64,000 nucleotides of DNA, taken from NCBI GenBank assembly GCA_030141605.1, contig JAQGDQ010000175.1, positions 248,001 through 312,000 on the forward strand, given 5' to 3'. Under the pieces are notes generated by a model. That model did not search any database, had not been told where the DNA came from, and saw only the letters and a program-made list of their open reading frames with translations. The first letter of the stretch is position 1; each line of letters begins with the position of its first letter. The DNA comes from Tubiluchus corallicola. Taxonomy: Eukaryota; Priapulida; Priapulimorpha; Priapulimorphida; Tubiluchidae. This document shows, in pieces, positions 51,039 through 61,559 of this stretch. The position numbers and the translations under genes are program-made.

Positions 51039-51878
51039 TCATTTTTGAGAATCTGAGGCAACCTTAATTGATACGTCATTACTGTTCCTTACATCAGCAA
51101 TAACTGCTACAGAATCAGAAGCTTGTGCTAACTCTTGATGATGATTGTTTCGATGAAACTCATTCCTATTTGCTGCAACACCATTAGCGAAGTTGGTAGG
51201 ACTCAGAGAAATTGCAATACCATCTCCATTATGAAGCAAATCAGGAAATTCGGTACGGTCCATGATATTGTAAGAAACACTCTTTTCTATATGTAGACTA
51301 CGATTTGTCGAAAGACTACAGCTAGCATCTACAACTCTAGTAACTGGAGCACTATCACTACTAATACGTGGTAAACAACTCTGATTGCTAGTACTAGAAT
51401 TGATTACAGAGCTACAATCACCAGTCAGTGTAACTCCTTTAGAGTGCACATCATCAGAGAAACTAACATGTATCGGCTGCTTCCGATTTTTTGGAATTGC
51501 ACTAAGTTGTCCTGAAATGGCACTAGCCGATATATCATGATCAGTATTTTTAGCTGTTTCCATTCCTCGTAGCGTTTTTTCTTCCTGATGCTGAAGTACA
51601 GTATAGTCAGGTTTAATATAAACGTTTTTGCATTTAGACGTTTTCAAAGTTTTCTTTGCTGAGAGGATCTTAGTTTTATCTCTTCCAGATTTCATAACTG
51701 ATTTTGCAGCACGTGGTGACTTAGAATTGTCGACCTTCTTAACCACGCGATGTATTTTAGTTGGGCTTACCTCAATATTTAATGATTTTATGACATTCAA
51801 GATTTCGTTTTTACCATCAGCTTCATTTTCATGTTCAGGTAAATCGGTAGGCGAGAGGCCTCTGTTCAAATGCCACAT
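51039..51878 (-). CDS. LINE ORF1-like protein
   Basis: A 279-codon open frame directly upstream of the LINE endonuclease on the same strand, hence the probable ORF1. It is Ser-, Asn- and Lys-rich, with basic stretches such as KSVMKSGRDKTKILSAKKTL. I see no CCHC knuckle, PHD finger or esterase motif. In CR1-like elements ORF1 is variable and binds nucleic acid. The frame is open throughout, in contrast to ORF2. Confidence 0.55.
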   Translation of the reverse strand: MWHLNRGLSPTDLPEHENEADGKNEILNVIKSLNIEVSPTKIHRVVKKVDNSKSPRAAKSVMKSGRDKTKILSAKKTLKTSKCKNVYIKPDYTVLQHQEEKTLRGMETAKNTDHDISASAISGQLSAIPKNRKQPIHVSFSDDVHSKGVTLTGDCSSVINSSTSNQSCLPRISSDSAPVTRVVDASCSLSTNRSLHIEKSVSYNIMDRTEFPDLLHNGDGIAISLSPTNFANGVAANRNEFHRNNHHQELAQASDSVAVIADVRNSNDVSIKVASDSQK

Positions 51879-52249
51879 CCTGAAATTAGATTACTAAACC
51901 TAACGACTGGGAACTATCACCAGCAACTACCAAAAACTACAAATTCTTCTTATAAAAAAACTACATTCTTCCTATAAAAACTACATTTTATGTCGTACGT
52001 TTTTAGCTACTTTCTCGGCTGCACTATGTCGCATATATCTGCAAAAGCACTTAAAATATTTCAAATTTTTATTAAAGCTGATGAAACTGAAAAGAATCTT
52101 CAAGGGAGCAGCCATTTTTTCTGACAGTCAATTAGACCTGCGCCCTCTATTGCTAGTTATAGATAACGTGATTTTACTGATTCCAAAAATGATAATAGAT
52201 GTTTTCTTAGTTAGTTACCTTAGTTGCGCTCACGGACACCAATTTTCAA

Positions 52250-52848
52250 TGTGAAATTGAGACAATTGAGACAAATTGAGACAAAATGGGAATTCGTTTG
52301 AATTTCTTCAAATAGACGGCGCTGACGCAAATTTCACGCACGCGCCGTAGTTTCGCCACACCGCCACGTTTGAAATGCGTTTGCGACGAATTATTTACGT
52401 TTTCTGTGAAACGTTTGCCATTCTTTCGAGAGAGAAACATGAGAACTCGACGGCAAACGGTAGGCAAATTTATTTCCGACATTTTGACACGCAATAGCGG
52501 GCCAGCGCTCCATAAATGCGAACAGTATGAGCGTTTCGGTACAGTAGCCTAATAATTAAAGTTTGTCGCCAAGTTAAATTATTCTGACTGTTAATACGTG
52601 TCTGACCAGATGTGTTTACCTGAAAGTCAGAATGTAGTTAATTTGTTTGCATGTAATCTATTCAGGAGGCAGGCAGGAACAGTTAACAAAGCAGCTCGTT
52701 GAGTAGCATTAGCGTCTTTCCACAAAAGACTGTTAGTTAACAAAACGGCTCAGTTAGCACTCGAGCGTCGTTCAGCAGTGTGTTATAATAGTGAAAAAGT
52801 GAAATGATACTAATAGAGCAAAAACAATGCAAACATTGAAGTCATGTT
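52250..52848. other. CpG-richer flank, possible promoter region
   Basis: 52310-52520 contains many CpG sites (for example CACGCACGCGCCG), unusual here. It could be the 5' UTR of the minus-strand LINE, a promoter for the plus-strand DUF6729-type gene, or the missing first exon of WARS2. I could not identify a presequence-like frame. A short GAGACAAATT repeat is at 52258-52285. Confidence 0.25.
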
Positions 52849-52976
52849 GAGCTAGCCTAGTACCAGAGAGTCAGTTTGTCGAGCTAGCCTAGTACCAGAG
52901 AGTCAGTTTGTTCAGCTAGCCTAGTACCAGAGAGTCAGTTTGTCGAGCTAGCCTAGTACCAGAGAGTCGGTTTGGG
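52849..52976. repeat. 32-bp tandem repeat, four copies
   Basis: The unit begins GAGCTAGCCTAGTACCAGAG and starts at 52849, 52881, 52913 and 52945. Copies are almost identical. It lies just upstream of the first exon of the DUF6729-type gene and has no coding role that I can see. Confidence 0.9.
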
Positions 52977-53912
52977 AGATAGAAATTGATGAGCCACTAA
53001 CATAACTCGTGTGCACTTGTGTGAAGGTGTTGTAATTATGTATACTAAATAATATATTTTTTTATAGCACGTACTGTGCGTGTTGTGCTAGAAGACATAG
53101 CACAACGTGGTCAACTACAACATGTACCACCGCCGGTTGAGCCAGTTGTCGTAAGTAAGCCAAGCACGAGTCAGCTAAGGCCAGCTGGTCCTCAGGTTAG
53201 TTCTAATTTTTTTCTAATTTTTTTGTACCTCGTGTTCTTGCTAATTTTTAGAAACTGCACTTTAGAAACTGACTATAGTATGACTATTTTGAATATAGTG
53301 TTTATATAATTTTAACACTGGTTTTATTTCTCTATAGGGTCTCTTGCCTTCAGCTTGGAAAGAAGCCATACCAAAGAGGGAACATGCCTGGATCTCTAAA
53401 GCTGTTTTCATCATTGGACCTGGTGGTAAACGGCAGTTGAAGCCGAACATCCAGATGTGGGTTCATCCACCACAACCTCCAATGATTCATAATCAGCCAC
53501 CAGCATCCACGGCTCTGTTTTTTGCAAGACCATTATTTCTTTGGATGCCACTTCGTTTCTGGAAGGTGAGACTGCAGTGCATCAAACCTGACTGCGTAGG
53601 ACAAATGGCTCTTTGTGGATATTACAAGACAGTTCGCCAAGTAGTCGATGTGGATGGCACCTTTCTTCTTGCTACTGACTATCTGGAATGTAGAGTATGC
53701 CATACCAAAGTTGCAGCATGGTGCCCAGGAATACTACAGCAAATCGATGTAGGCCATCGTCCGCAGTTTCCTGCACTACTAACATATCTGTTGCCACGTG
53801 TGCAGAAGGTGCTGGATTGACGGAGATGGCTGCTGGACTGATGAGATGTCACAGCGAGGCGAACCAAGATCCGCCACATCTGATGTACGTAGACAGGGAT
53901 TGCTGTTCGTCG

Positions 53913-55096
53913 ACAGGAACAAGGAGTAAGACACATGCCATGTTTCACCTGTGGAAGAACCTGATTGTTTTTTTGTATTTGTATTGTATTGTTTTATATT
54001 TCGTATTATTTTTTGCTGTGCACAGTTTTTTGGGTTTTTTTTAATATTTTTTTCTGCCCCTACCAAACCAACTACCAAACACTACTAACTATAGCTCATT
54101 TTCATTCCCTTCCCATCCATGCAGTTTTTATTTTTTTCTGCCATGCTGTGAACTGTATAACTTGTATATCTGTATTTTTTTCTGCACTGTATTCTTTAAA
54201 TTATATGCTTAGTGCAGTTTTTTGCTTAAACATGTATATCTGTATTTTTTCTGCAATGTATTCTTCTTTTCAACATGTAATTTTGACTGTAATGTTTGTG
54301 ATATATATATTATATTGTGATTGTGGTTTCATTCTAACCAGAAGTACAGTTTTTTTGCTTAAACATGTAAATCTGTATTTTTTCTACACTGTATTTTGAC
54401 TGTAATGTTTCTGTAATTTGTGGTTTTCATTTATATTGTGATTGTGGTTTCATTCTAACCAGAAGTGCAGTTTTTTTGCTTAAACATGTATATCTGTATT
54501 TTTTCTGCACTGTATTTTGACTGTAATGTTTCTGTAATTTGTGGTTTTCATTTATATTGTGGTTGTGGTTTCATTCTAACCAGAAGTGCAGTTTTTTGTT
54601 TAAACATGTATATCATCTGTATTTTTTCTGCACTGTATTTTGACTGTAATGTTTCTGTAATTTGTGATTTTCATTTATATTGTGGTTGTGGTTTCATTCT
54701 AACCAGAAGTGCAGTTTTTTGCTTAAACATGTATATCATCTGTATTTTTTCTGCACTGTATTTTGACTGTAATGTTTCTGTAATTTGTGGTTTTCATTTA
54801 TATTGTGATTGTGGTTTCATTCTAACCAGAAGTGCAGTTTTTTTGCTTAAACATGTATATCATCTGTATTTTTTCTGCACTGTATTTTGACTGTAATGTT
54901 TCTGTAATTTGTGGTTTTCATTTATATTGTGGTTGTGGTTTCATTCTAACCAGAAGTGCAGTTTTTTTGCTTAAACATGTATATCATCTGTATTTTTTCT
55001 GCACTGTATTTTGACTGTAATGTTTCTGTAATTTGTGACACAGGAACAAGGAGTAAAACACATGCCATGCTTCACCTGTGGAAGAACCTGATTGTT
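53913..55096 (+). repeat. 57-bp direct repeat inside the DUF6729-type gene
   Basis: 53913-53969 and 55040-55096 match with two differences and encode the same GTRSKTHAM-HLWKNLIV stretch. A second pair, 54010-54058 and 55273-55321 (49 bp, starting TTTTTGCTGTGCACAG), is also direct. The order A-B-minisatellite-A'-coding-B' suggests a segmental tandem duplication followed by deletion of coding sequence from the first copy. Confidence 0.85.
54140..55036. repeat. 121-124-bp minisatellite
   Basis: A fixed point in each unit (CAGAAGTGCAG or a close variant) occurs at 54339, 54460, 54581, 54704, 54827 and 54951, giving periods of 121 to 124 bp. The earlier part (54140-54340) is more diverged. Length changes are due to a TATATC/TATATCATC indel and T-run length. 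The array lies between the two halves of the DUF6729-type gene. Confidence 0.88.
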
Positions 55097-55321
55097 CAGC
55101 TAGATATCTACCACTTCATTAGAAGAATAACATCCTGTGCTCTCGAGTCTCATCCACTGTATGCTCAATTCATGAGGCAAATCTCAGCAGCCATATTCGA
55201 GTGGGATGACCAAGACGTTCAAAAACTCATCGCAGCCAAACGGTCGGAGCTGGAGTTCAGTTGTAAACTTTGTTTTTGCTGTGCACAGTTTTTTGGGTTT
55301 TTTTTAATATTTTTTTCTGCC

Positions 55322-56555
55322 GCACACACTCACACACACACACATGTTTCGATTTTATAATTGTATATATATATAATGACACTATATACAAACAAAACAA
55401 TTACTAATAAAACAAAACAAATATTGTTAAATCTCGACTCATGTATATAATATTCAGACTGCGAATTTCTGCCACTGCTTTCTTTTCCATACGGGCCAAC
55501 GAAGGGGCTAGAGGAAGGAAAGAAAATTATGGTTCGAGTATCTTCAGTGCATCTGTAATTCCATAAGTGGAATCACATTATTTTGCAGTGAAGCTAACAT
55601 AATTTTGCTATTGTGCCTATTTTGTGTTATTTTGCAGTGTTGTACTTTATGTTGTGTTGTCTTACAGTGGTTTGGCAGTTGATGGGCTATTCACGCGTGT
55701 GAAAGCTGCTTTCTAAAATTCAAAACGCCATAGGCTATATTCTAGGTTTAACTGTAGCAGCCCCGCTTGTCAAGTAAACTAAGTGACTCTCACAATTGAC
55801 TAGCCACACAGGTAACACGCACTCACGCACAACCCTCTTACTCTCACGCATATCACATTGCTATAACTATGAACATGTTTTGATTTATAAGTTCATCCAA
55901 TTCTTGGTGTTTTCCTATTTTTTATTTCACGTTTTTCAGTCTTAAGTTTTTATCAAAAATCGAAACGTCAGAAATTATTTTTTAAAATGAACTGGCGATG
56001 AGATGACGTGAGTTAATTGGTGGATTTTATACTTTAGTTTATTTATTAACTCAAACCTAACAGATCTCTAGTTAAACAGATTTATTCAGAGTCTTCAAAG
56101 CACGTAAAGTTTGAAAAAATAATCAGAGTATTCGTAGCGTCCATGTCACTAACTAAATAAAATTTAAAATTACTGTATATTCTCAATAAGATTAAAAATA
56201 CGTTTTTTGGTTAGTGATTGGTGCACCCTGGAGGGTGAGTTAACGACATTTTACCAATTAGTGAAAACATTTTAAATAATTAATAAATTTCTTTTCTAGT
56301 TACATAAGTCTTTCTAGTAGGAAAGCGAAAATCTAAGTAATATGGATTTGCACGGAAAGTCTTTTGAGATATAATTTAACATGGCCTTTTCTTCCCCTGA
56401 TTTACGCTTGGCACATGACGTCATGTAATGGCGACTTCGGAACAGTATTGCGGGAGATTTAAAATAAAAACAAACTAAACTTCCTTTCAACGCGAGTAAG
56501 ATATACGCATATAATTGCTATAAAATAATAAAAAAATTTAAGTCGACTTTTCTAA
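55322..56555. other. Intergenic, nothing recognised
   Basis: A short (CA)n run at 55322-55343 and a TATATATA stretch follow the DUF6729-type relic. The rest is AT-rich without exon-like frames. A TGACGTCA palindrome is at about 56417-56424. Confidence 0.4.
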
Positions 56556-56558
56556 AAC

Positions 56559-58217
56559 CTACTTCAGGTGCCCCTTTTCTTGTCATTTAAGTCAATCAGA
56601 CATTAATATATTCAGCTGTGCAAAATTTGTGAAAGGTGAACTGGGGTTAGCAGGTTCCGATCATGTATGGGGAAAAGCAAGGAACTGTAAGCAACAAACG
56701 CTTACTATACAGCGTTAAATAGAAACTCCAAAATATATATCTCAAAAAGTGGAAAGAAGAATTAAACAAATTAAGAACCTACTGCAAAGTCAAAGAATGC
56801 TACGAATTAAAAAATTATTTACAAATTAACACTGTAACTCACAATGCTAAAATTGTTTTCACGAAACTACGTATTAGTTCACACTCACTCGCAATAGAAA
56901 CCGGTAGACATCATAAACCTAACAAAATTCCATCCAGTGAAAGATACTGTATACAACGCGACCCAAACAAACAAGAAATGGATTTGCTCTTGCACTGTAG
57001 TAGACATGAGCGACTAAGAAACACTTTTAATGCAAAAATTAGCTCTCTATTTCCAAACTTTACTTACTTATCAGATGATGACAAACTAAAACTATTATTA
57101 GGCTCAAGCGATTCTGAAATTCTCCAAATTGCTTGTAATTTTGTTTAAAATGTTTCAGTTCTAGGATGTAATTATAATAAAAAAACGAACTATCTAATAA
57201 TAACTAACAGCACTTATCTAAATTAAATACTATATGTGTATGCGACTACATTAAATTCGTGTTTTTGTACATTTATGTTGTATCATTGGGTTTATACATC
57301 AAAGTTTGATGTTCTGTCTTTAGTTTAAATTATTGAAGTTGATTTGTAATATTGTATTCTTAGTATATGAGTTTATACCGTTATATATGTAATTATATCT
57401 TTGTATTATGTAAATTGTAATTATAACTGTAATTACCCAATGATATATGAAATATTAAAACACAGATGGTAAATGAATGTTTTTTGTTGTGAAGGACTAA
57501 GCTCAGTATGTTAATAAATTAATGTTGTTGTTTACGCTGACATTAAATCTTGTTGTCTTTATTAATGTGTAAATACAGTAGAATTTGCAGCTCACATGCA
57601 GAGCAAAACCAGACTGTTACAGTGTAAGCATCATGAGTATTTTGTTCTAAAAATCTCAAAAATTAAAAGGAAGCCAATCTTAAGCTGCAGGTCAAACAAT
57701 CTGCTTTTTAAAAATTGAGAGGAAACATGCAATTTTTTAAAATTAATTTACGTGAAAGAATTATTACCACGCAAACACAATGCCACTAGTTCTTCACTGT
57801 TACATGCATTCTGCCATTCGTTAGTTGGCATGGAACCGCATTTAGGAAACGCATTGCAAAAAACAGGCGCTGTACCTCTCAGTTCAGATGTGTTAGCTTG
57901 TGAGGTACTACAAACATTCGACAGCTCATGCGTGAGCATAGTAAAATTAGATAAATTTTAAATTAGAATTTTATCTCAAACATTGCGTAGTTTTAGTGCA
58001 ACACACTGAATATCTTACAGTAGCAAGTAAATTCAACTTTTGCTTTCGCAAACACGTGCAACACACTCGTGGAATATTTGACTGCTGAAAATCAAATTAG
58101 TTTGTGATGTCATCAATAGTTGGGCTCGCATCTGGGAGTCCAAGAATGTCATTTGGAATTTCTAGATGCCGTAGTCCAGATGATTAAAGGACAAGAAAAG
58201 GGGTACCTGAAGTAGGC
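56559..58217. repeat. 33-bp inverted repeats 1.6 kb apart
   Basis: CCTACTTCAGGTGCCCCTTT continuing to 56592 is matched in inverted orientation at 58184-58217, with about two differences. The pair may be termini of a DNA transposon that later captured or was hit by a LINE (56640-57470). No target duplication is evident at the outer edges. Confidence 0.55.
56700..57150 (+). pseudogene. LINE ORF2 C-terminus with 3' UTR
   Basis: The plus-strand frame near the end reads NAKIVFTKLRISSHSLAIET, then GRHHKPNKIPSSERYCIQ, MDLLLHCSRHERLRNTF and a terminal ILQIACNFV stop at 57147. This is the usual closing region of many LINE ORF2 proteins (KLR.S.H.L.IE.GR; ER.C..C......H.LL.C). The sequence on to about 57470 is a plausible LINE 3' UTR ending ATATTAAAACACAGATGG. 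Upstream stops show decay and 5' truncation. Confidence 0.7.
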
Positions 58218-59590
58218 GCCTTAAATCCGCTCTATAGTTACTTATTATGTCCATAAGTACACAATATTTGCTGAAATATAAACTCATATCTCAGATTGTC
58301 GGACTGTTAATTTATTGCCCTATTGCAACTTTATCTGAAACATGTAACATTGTTATTGGCGTAACCGGTTCTCTCCAAATCGTATTACTGTATCAAACGT
58401 GTTGCATATAGTATATAATTCATATTTAGGTACATACATTTTGTTAGAGCTTTTTGATGAGAGATATTCAACTTTAAGGTCTTGTTTTTAGAAATTTCAT
58501 TTTTGTGCACCTTTTTATGTCACAGGATCAGCGTAAGTGCGCATGCGCCCGCCGATTCTTTGTTTTATACAATTTTAATAGTGTGTCATTCTCTAATTGT
58601 CTGTCTCCTGCACTGGCATCAAATTTCGAGAAGAGTTGATTTACGGCAATATTTCTTTGTTGCCTTAATTAGTGTTTTTCAATATTTCTAGTAACAACTA
58701 TAATGAATAATCATCTATACATCAGGATTTCTATCACTGCAATTAGTTCACTGCATCTAAGTCTAAGATGAACTTACAATAGGGATGCTTAAAGTGCATA
58801 TACTAAAACTGTTTTTAATGAATTTTAATACACGTACTGCATTATTTCGTACAGCATACTTATGTATTGGTGTTTCAGTACCAGACAACATTGCCGGGTA
58901 TTTGTCGTCCTGTTAATTTACAATTGCACGTAAAAAATCACGGGGGGGGGGAACTCACAGAAAAAAGCAAATAAACCTAATCAGAAACCCAGACCTTCAG
59001 TAACCTGCAAGCTGAGAATTTTTCGAAATTATAATACAGGCCTAAAACAAAACAACACAGTTCGCCAACGTCTCCACCATGCATGAATAAAACTAGAAAT
59101 AAATTTAAAAAAACTGCAACATTTATAGCATCTACCAGTGGTAAATAAGTACAAAGTTCCTATTTGCTGTGATAACAGCTAGAACACGTGAGTGAGGACA
59201 AAGCTATAACTCGGTAGGAATTCGAATGTGGAAGAGGGAAACTCACCATCAATATCAAATGTTGTTAGAAAGGACTTTTTCTGTCTTTCTAGCTTTAAAA
59301 TTACTTTGTATTGCTTTTTGTTGTTGAAAATCACTTGTGGATGTTGTAGACATTGCAGTATTGTATTGTTAAGCTCAGGTTTGTATATGAATGGTACAGT
59401 TGTCATAGTATTATGTTGTTAAGTTCTTGTAAAAATAGCAGGTTCGTAGCTGCTGTTTGTCGCAACTGAAGATAGACACATATTGGACTGCACTTTGTTT
59501 TACATATGACATGACAAGCACACAAACATGTTTTTGATTAACACTTAAAATGAACTAAAATTAGACTGAACAAACTGAACTACACAAACA
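57480..59590. other. Intergenic, nothing certain
   Basis: An open frame pair at 57748-57961 (both strands) has no recognised domain; the minus-strand reading has a Cys-bearing VFCNAFPKCG string. A G-run (58922-58930 approx.) is present. No gene can be supported. Confidence 0.35.
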
Positions 59591-59639
59591 ACTTTACTTC
59601 TTCTTCTTTTTCAATGAATCATACGTCCAGGAACATGAT

Positions 59640-60345
59640 TCTGCTCACCTCTCTATGCCAGGACTCCCCACACGCTGCAATTTCCCAAGTGGATTTATTT
59701 CTAAGGATCAATGCTGAAGTGTTTAAATCTTTCTGTGCAAAATCTAAATATGTTAACATTTGTCCCCTTCCAGTTTTTTAGCTGGTTCTATGGCTTGTTG
59801 AAGAGCTATCTTCATTGAATATCATCAGGTAGCCCAATACATCTTAAACGGCGTCATTTCATTTTTCTTGTCCAAGGTTCTTCTTTTATTTTTTCATATA
59901 GATTTTTGTTTGGGATTTTCTCAGGCTATCTAATACCCAAAATGTTTCTGTAATTTCGCCTTTGAAACGCATCGATTTCAGCTTTATGATTTGCTTTTAA
60001 TGTCCAGAGCTCAGAGTTATACAGAAATACAGTTTCAACTAAGGCTGAGAATATTCTAACTTTTGTTTCCAAAGAAATCTTCCTATTTTCAAAAACCTTC
60101 GTGAGTTTTGAGTAAGCTGATAATGCCATTATCTTCCGTCTTGATATGTCGTCCTCTGTTATCAGCAGACTAGCGAGATACTTGCATCTTTGCCGTGATT
60201 CATCATTGTTATATGAAACCCTTCAGTTTTATTTTTGTTTACAACGAGATCCATTCTGTTCAGTTTCTCCTCTATTGAGTTTTTTATTTCATCTACTTTT
60301 TCGTTTCTTGTTCATCATCAACATACTGCATTGATATCGTAGTTG
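59640..60345 (-). pseudogene. RTE-like LINE reverse transcriptase C-terminal half
   Basis: Read on the minus strand from about 60330: a YVDD-type core, then EIKNSIEEKLNRMDLVVNKN with KTEGFHI, then DISRRKIMALSAYSKLTKVF, KVRIFSALVETVFLYNSELW, KAEIDAFQRRNYRNILGIR and finally RRLRCIGL. This is the RTE layout from the palm to the tail. Several stops and at least two frameshifts are present. It resembles the 5.7-6.0 kb fragment in its last part. Confidence 0.75.
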
Positions 60346-60424
60346 AGTTACTTTGTAGAGAGCTGTAACTGTGTTCTTGTCTTACTTCATCGCATATATT
60401 AATTCTCTTGGTATATATATATAT

Positions 60425-60990
60425 AAGATTCGAGGCTACAGCTTCGACGACGGCACCATTTGCGGCGATCTATACATCAAAGGAAAGGTCTCGATCTAGT
60501 GTCGTGCCATTGGGCTTTATTTTTCGAATCGGGCACACCGGGACGAACGTTGGGGGGCAAAAAACCTGCAAAAATGGCTATTTTGCGGCCGTTTTTTGCA
60601 AACGTTATACGCCTGAGATATGAAGAACGGGAATGGGCCGAGGGCGGTGCTGGCTATAGATAGATAGGTGTAGTAGGCATATTTATAATTCGCGAGAGGG
60701 CCACGGCATCCCGTAATGGGCATTTTCCCGGACCCAAGTCGCGATTTTTTCAAAATTTTGGTCAAACAGCCTGCAGAAAAAACGTTCTAGCGGCGCCTGG
60801 TGGGACTCTCGGAAAGAGATATATAGCTCTTTAGAAAGAGGAAGAACAGAGCTACACGATGATGTGGGCTATATGGTAGGGCAGATCCACCAAAAGGAGT
60901 GCCGACGAGTTAATTAGATGTTCTATTTTTGGCAATTTTCGCTTGGAAAACTACTGACGCAAAGCCATTGTTGTGACGTCATCCATTATA
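60425..60990. other. GC-richer block of unknown nature
   Basis: About 560 bp far richer in G+C and CpG than the flanks, starting next to an (AT)n run. It contains TCGCGA, GGCGCC and TGACGTCA palindromes. Overlapping frames on both strands are open for 60-80 codons but match nothing I know. It may be an unknown repeat, a promoter-like island or recently acquired DNA. Confidence 0.3.
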
Positions 60991-61116
60991 CTCTGTCTAT
61001 AACCTCATAGCTTTAATTCAGTAAAAGCTGCTACTGACTTTGCGTTATAAACGAGGACTGTGTAGGATGTTCGCGTATTTTTGATTGTACGTGTATTTAT
61101 ACGCAAATTTTTTTGC

Positions 61117-61463
61117 AGGGCCTTTGCTAGTTCGGTATTAATTCAGGATCAAGAATTGTGTAGTTGTGATCTTCTAGGTCTTTCAATGGAACCTCGTGGC
61201 CCAATAACAAAACCTGCGCACCACAAAAAACAAACAAATTTCTTACCCCCTGTTACGACCCATTACACATGTAATGTATATGTTAATGTATACGAGTATA
61301 TTAATGCATATTGTAAAGTATGTATTATAATGCATATTTCCTCCTGTACCTTAGTAACTATGAATGCCACAAGACTCAAATTCTCATAATGTGCTACCAG
61401 AATTGCGACATCGAATTGCTCCAGGCCCAGATGTAGTATTATTTGTTCCAAAACATCGCTTTT
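61117..61463 (+). CDS. Two possible orphan exons of an unknown gene
   Basis: Candidate exon A starts after a T-rich acceptor (TTTTTTTTGCAG, ending about 61118) and stays open through LCSCDLLGLSMEPRGP to a possible GT donor near 61270. Candidate exon B begins near 61372 after CACAAG and reads LPELRHRIAPGPDVVLFVPK before a GT at about 61469. Composition looks more protein-like than the surroundings. I recognise no family, and phase agreement between the two is not proven. Confidence 0.2.
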
Positions 61464-61559
61464 TGGCGGTACCTAAATATGTATTCATATCTATCTATAC
61501 CCAGCCCACAATGTTATGTTATTTATGCAAATGCAGGACAAAATATTTTTGAGCACTAA

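Larger units (their letters stand above)
48937..51900 (-). mobile_element. CR1-like LINE, 3'-truncated
   Basis: A non-LTR retrotransposon with ORF1 (51878-51039), endonuclease pieces (50965-50037) and reverse transcriptase (49504-48937) in order on the minus strand. The element stops within the reverse transcriptase, a few codons after ADDTKIY, where it meets the hAT relic. LINE copies normally lose the 5' end, so loss of the 3' end must come from later rearrangement. Confidence 0.85.
53069..55260 (+). pseudogene. Broken DUF6729-type gene
   Basis: Pieces of a family abundant in fish and cnidarian genomes as multi-copy uncharacterised proteins. A first exon (about 53069-53195) is Pro/Val-rich and ends at a GT donor. 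A second (53338 on) reads LLPSAWKEAIPKREHAWISK, PPQPPMIHNQPP, FFARPLFLWMPLRFWKVRLQ, two CxxC-type pairs (CIKPDC, CRVCHTK), a VVDVDGTFLLATDYLEC motif and HRPQFPALLTYL. The next family segment (roughly 150 residues as I recall it) is missing. Homology resumes in another frame at EGAGLTEMAAGLMR (about 53808) through MYVDRDCC to HLWKNLIV (53966). After a 1.07-kb interruption the last 57 bp are repeated and the protein continues as LDIYHFIRRITSCALESHPL to AKRSELE (55256). Molecular function of the family is not known to me; the name rests on remembered similarity. Confidence 0.65.

Noticed and set aside
54465-54890. 141-codon open frame rich in Cys and Phe
   Set aside because: It lies wholly inside the 121-124-bp minisatellite, and its peptide is just the repeat unit translated.
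57748-57961. Small gene with overlapping frames on both strands
   Set aside because: Neither reading has a known domain or splice signals, and the region lies between inverted repeats.
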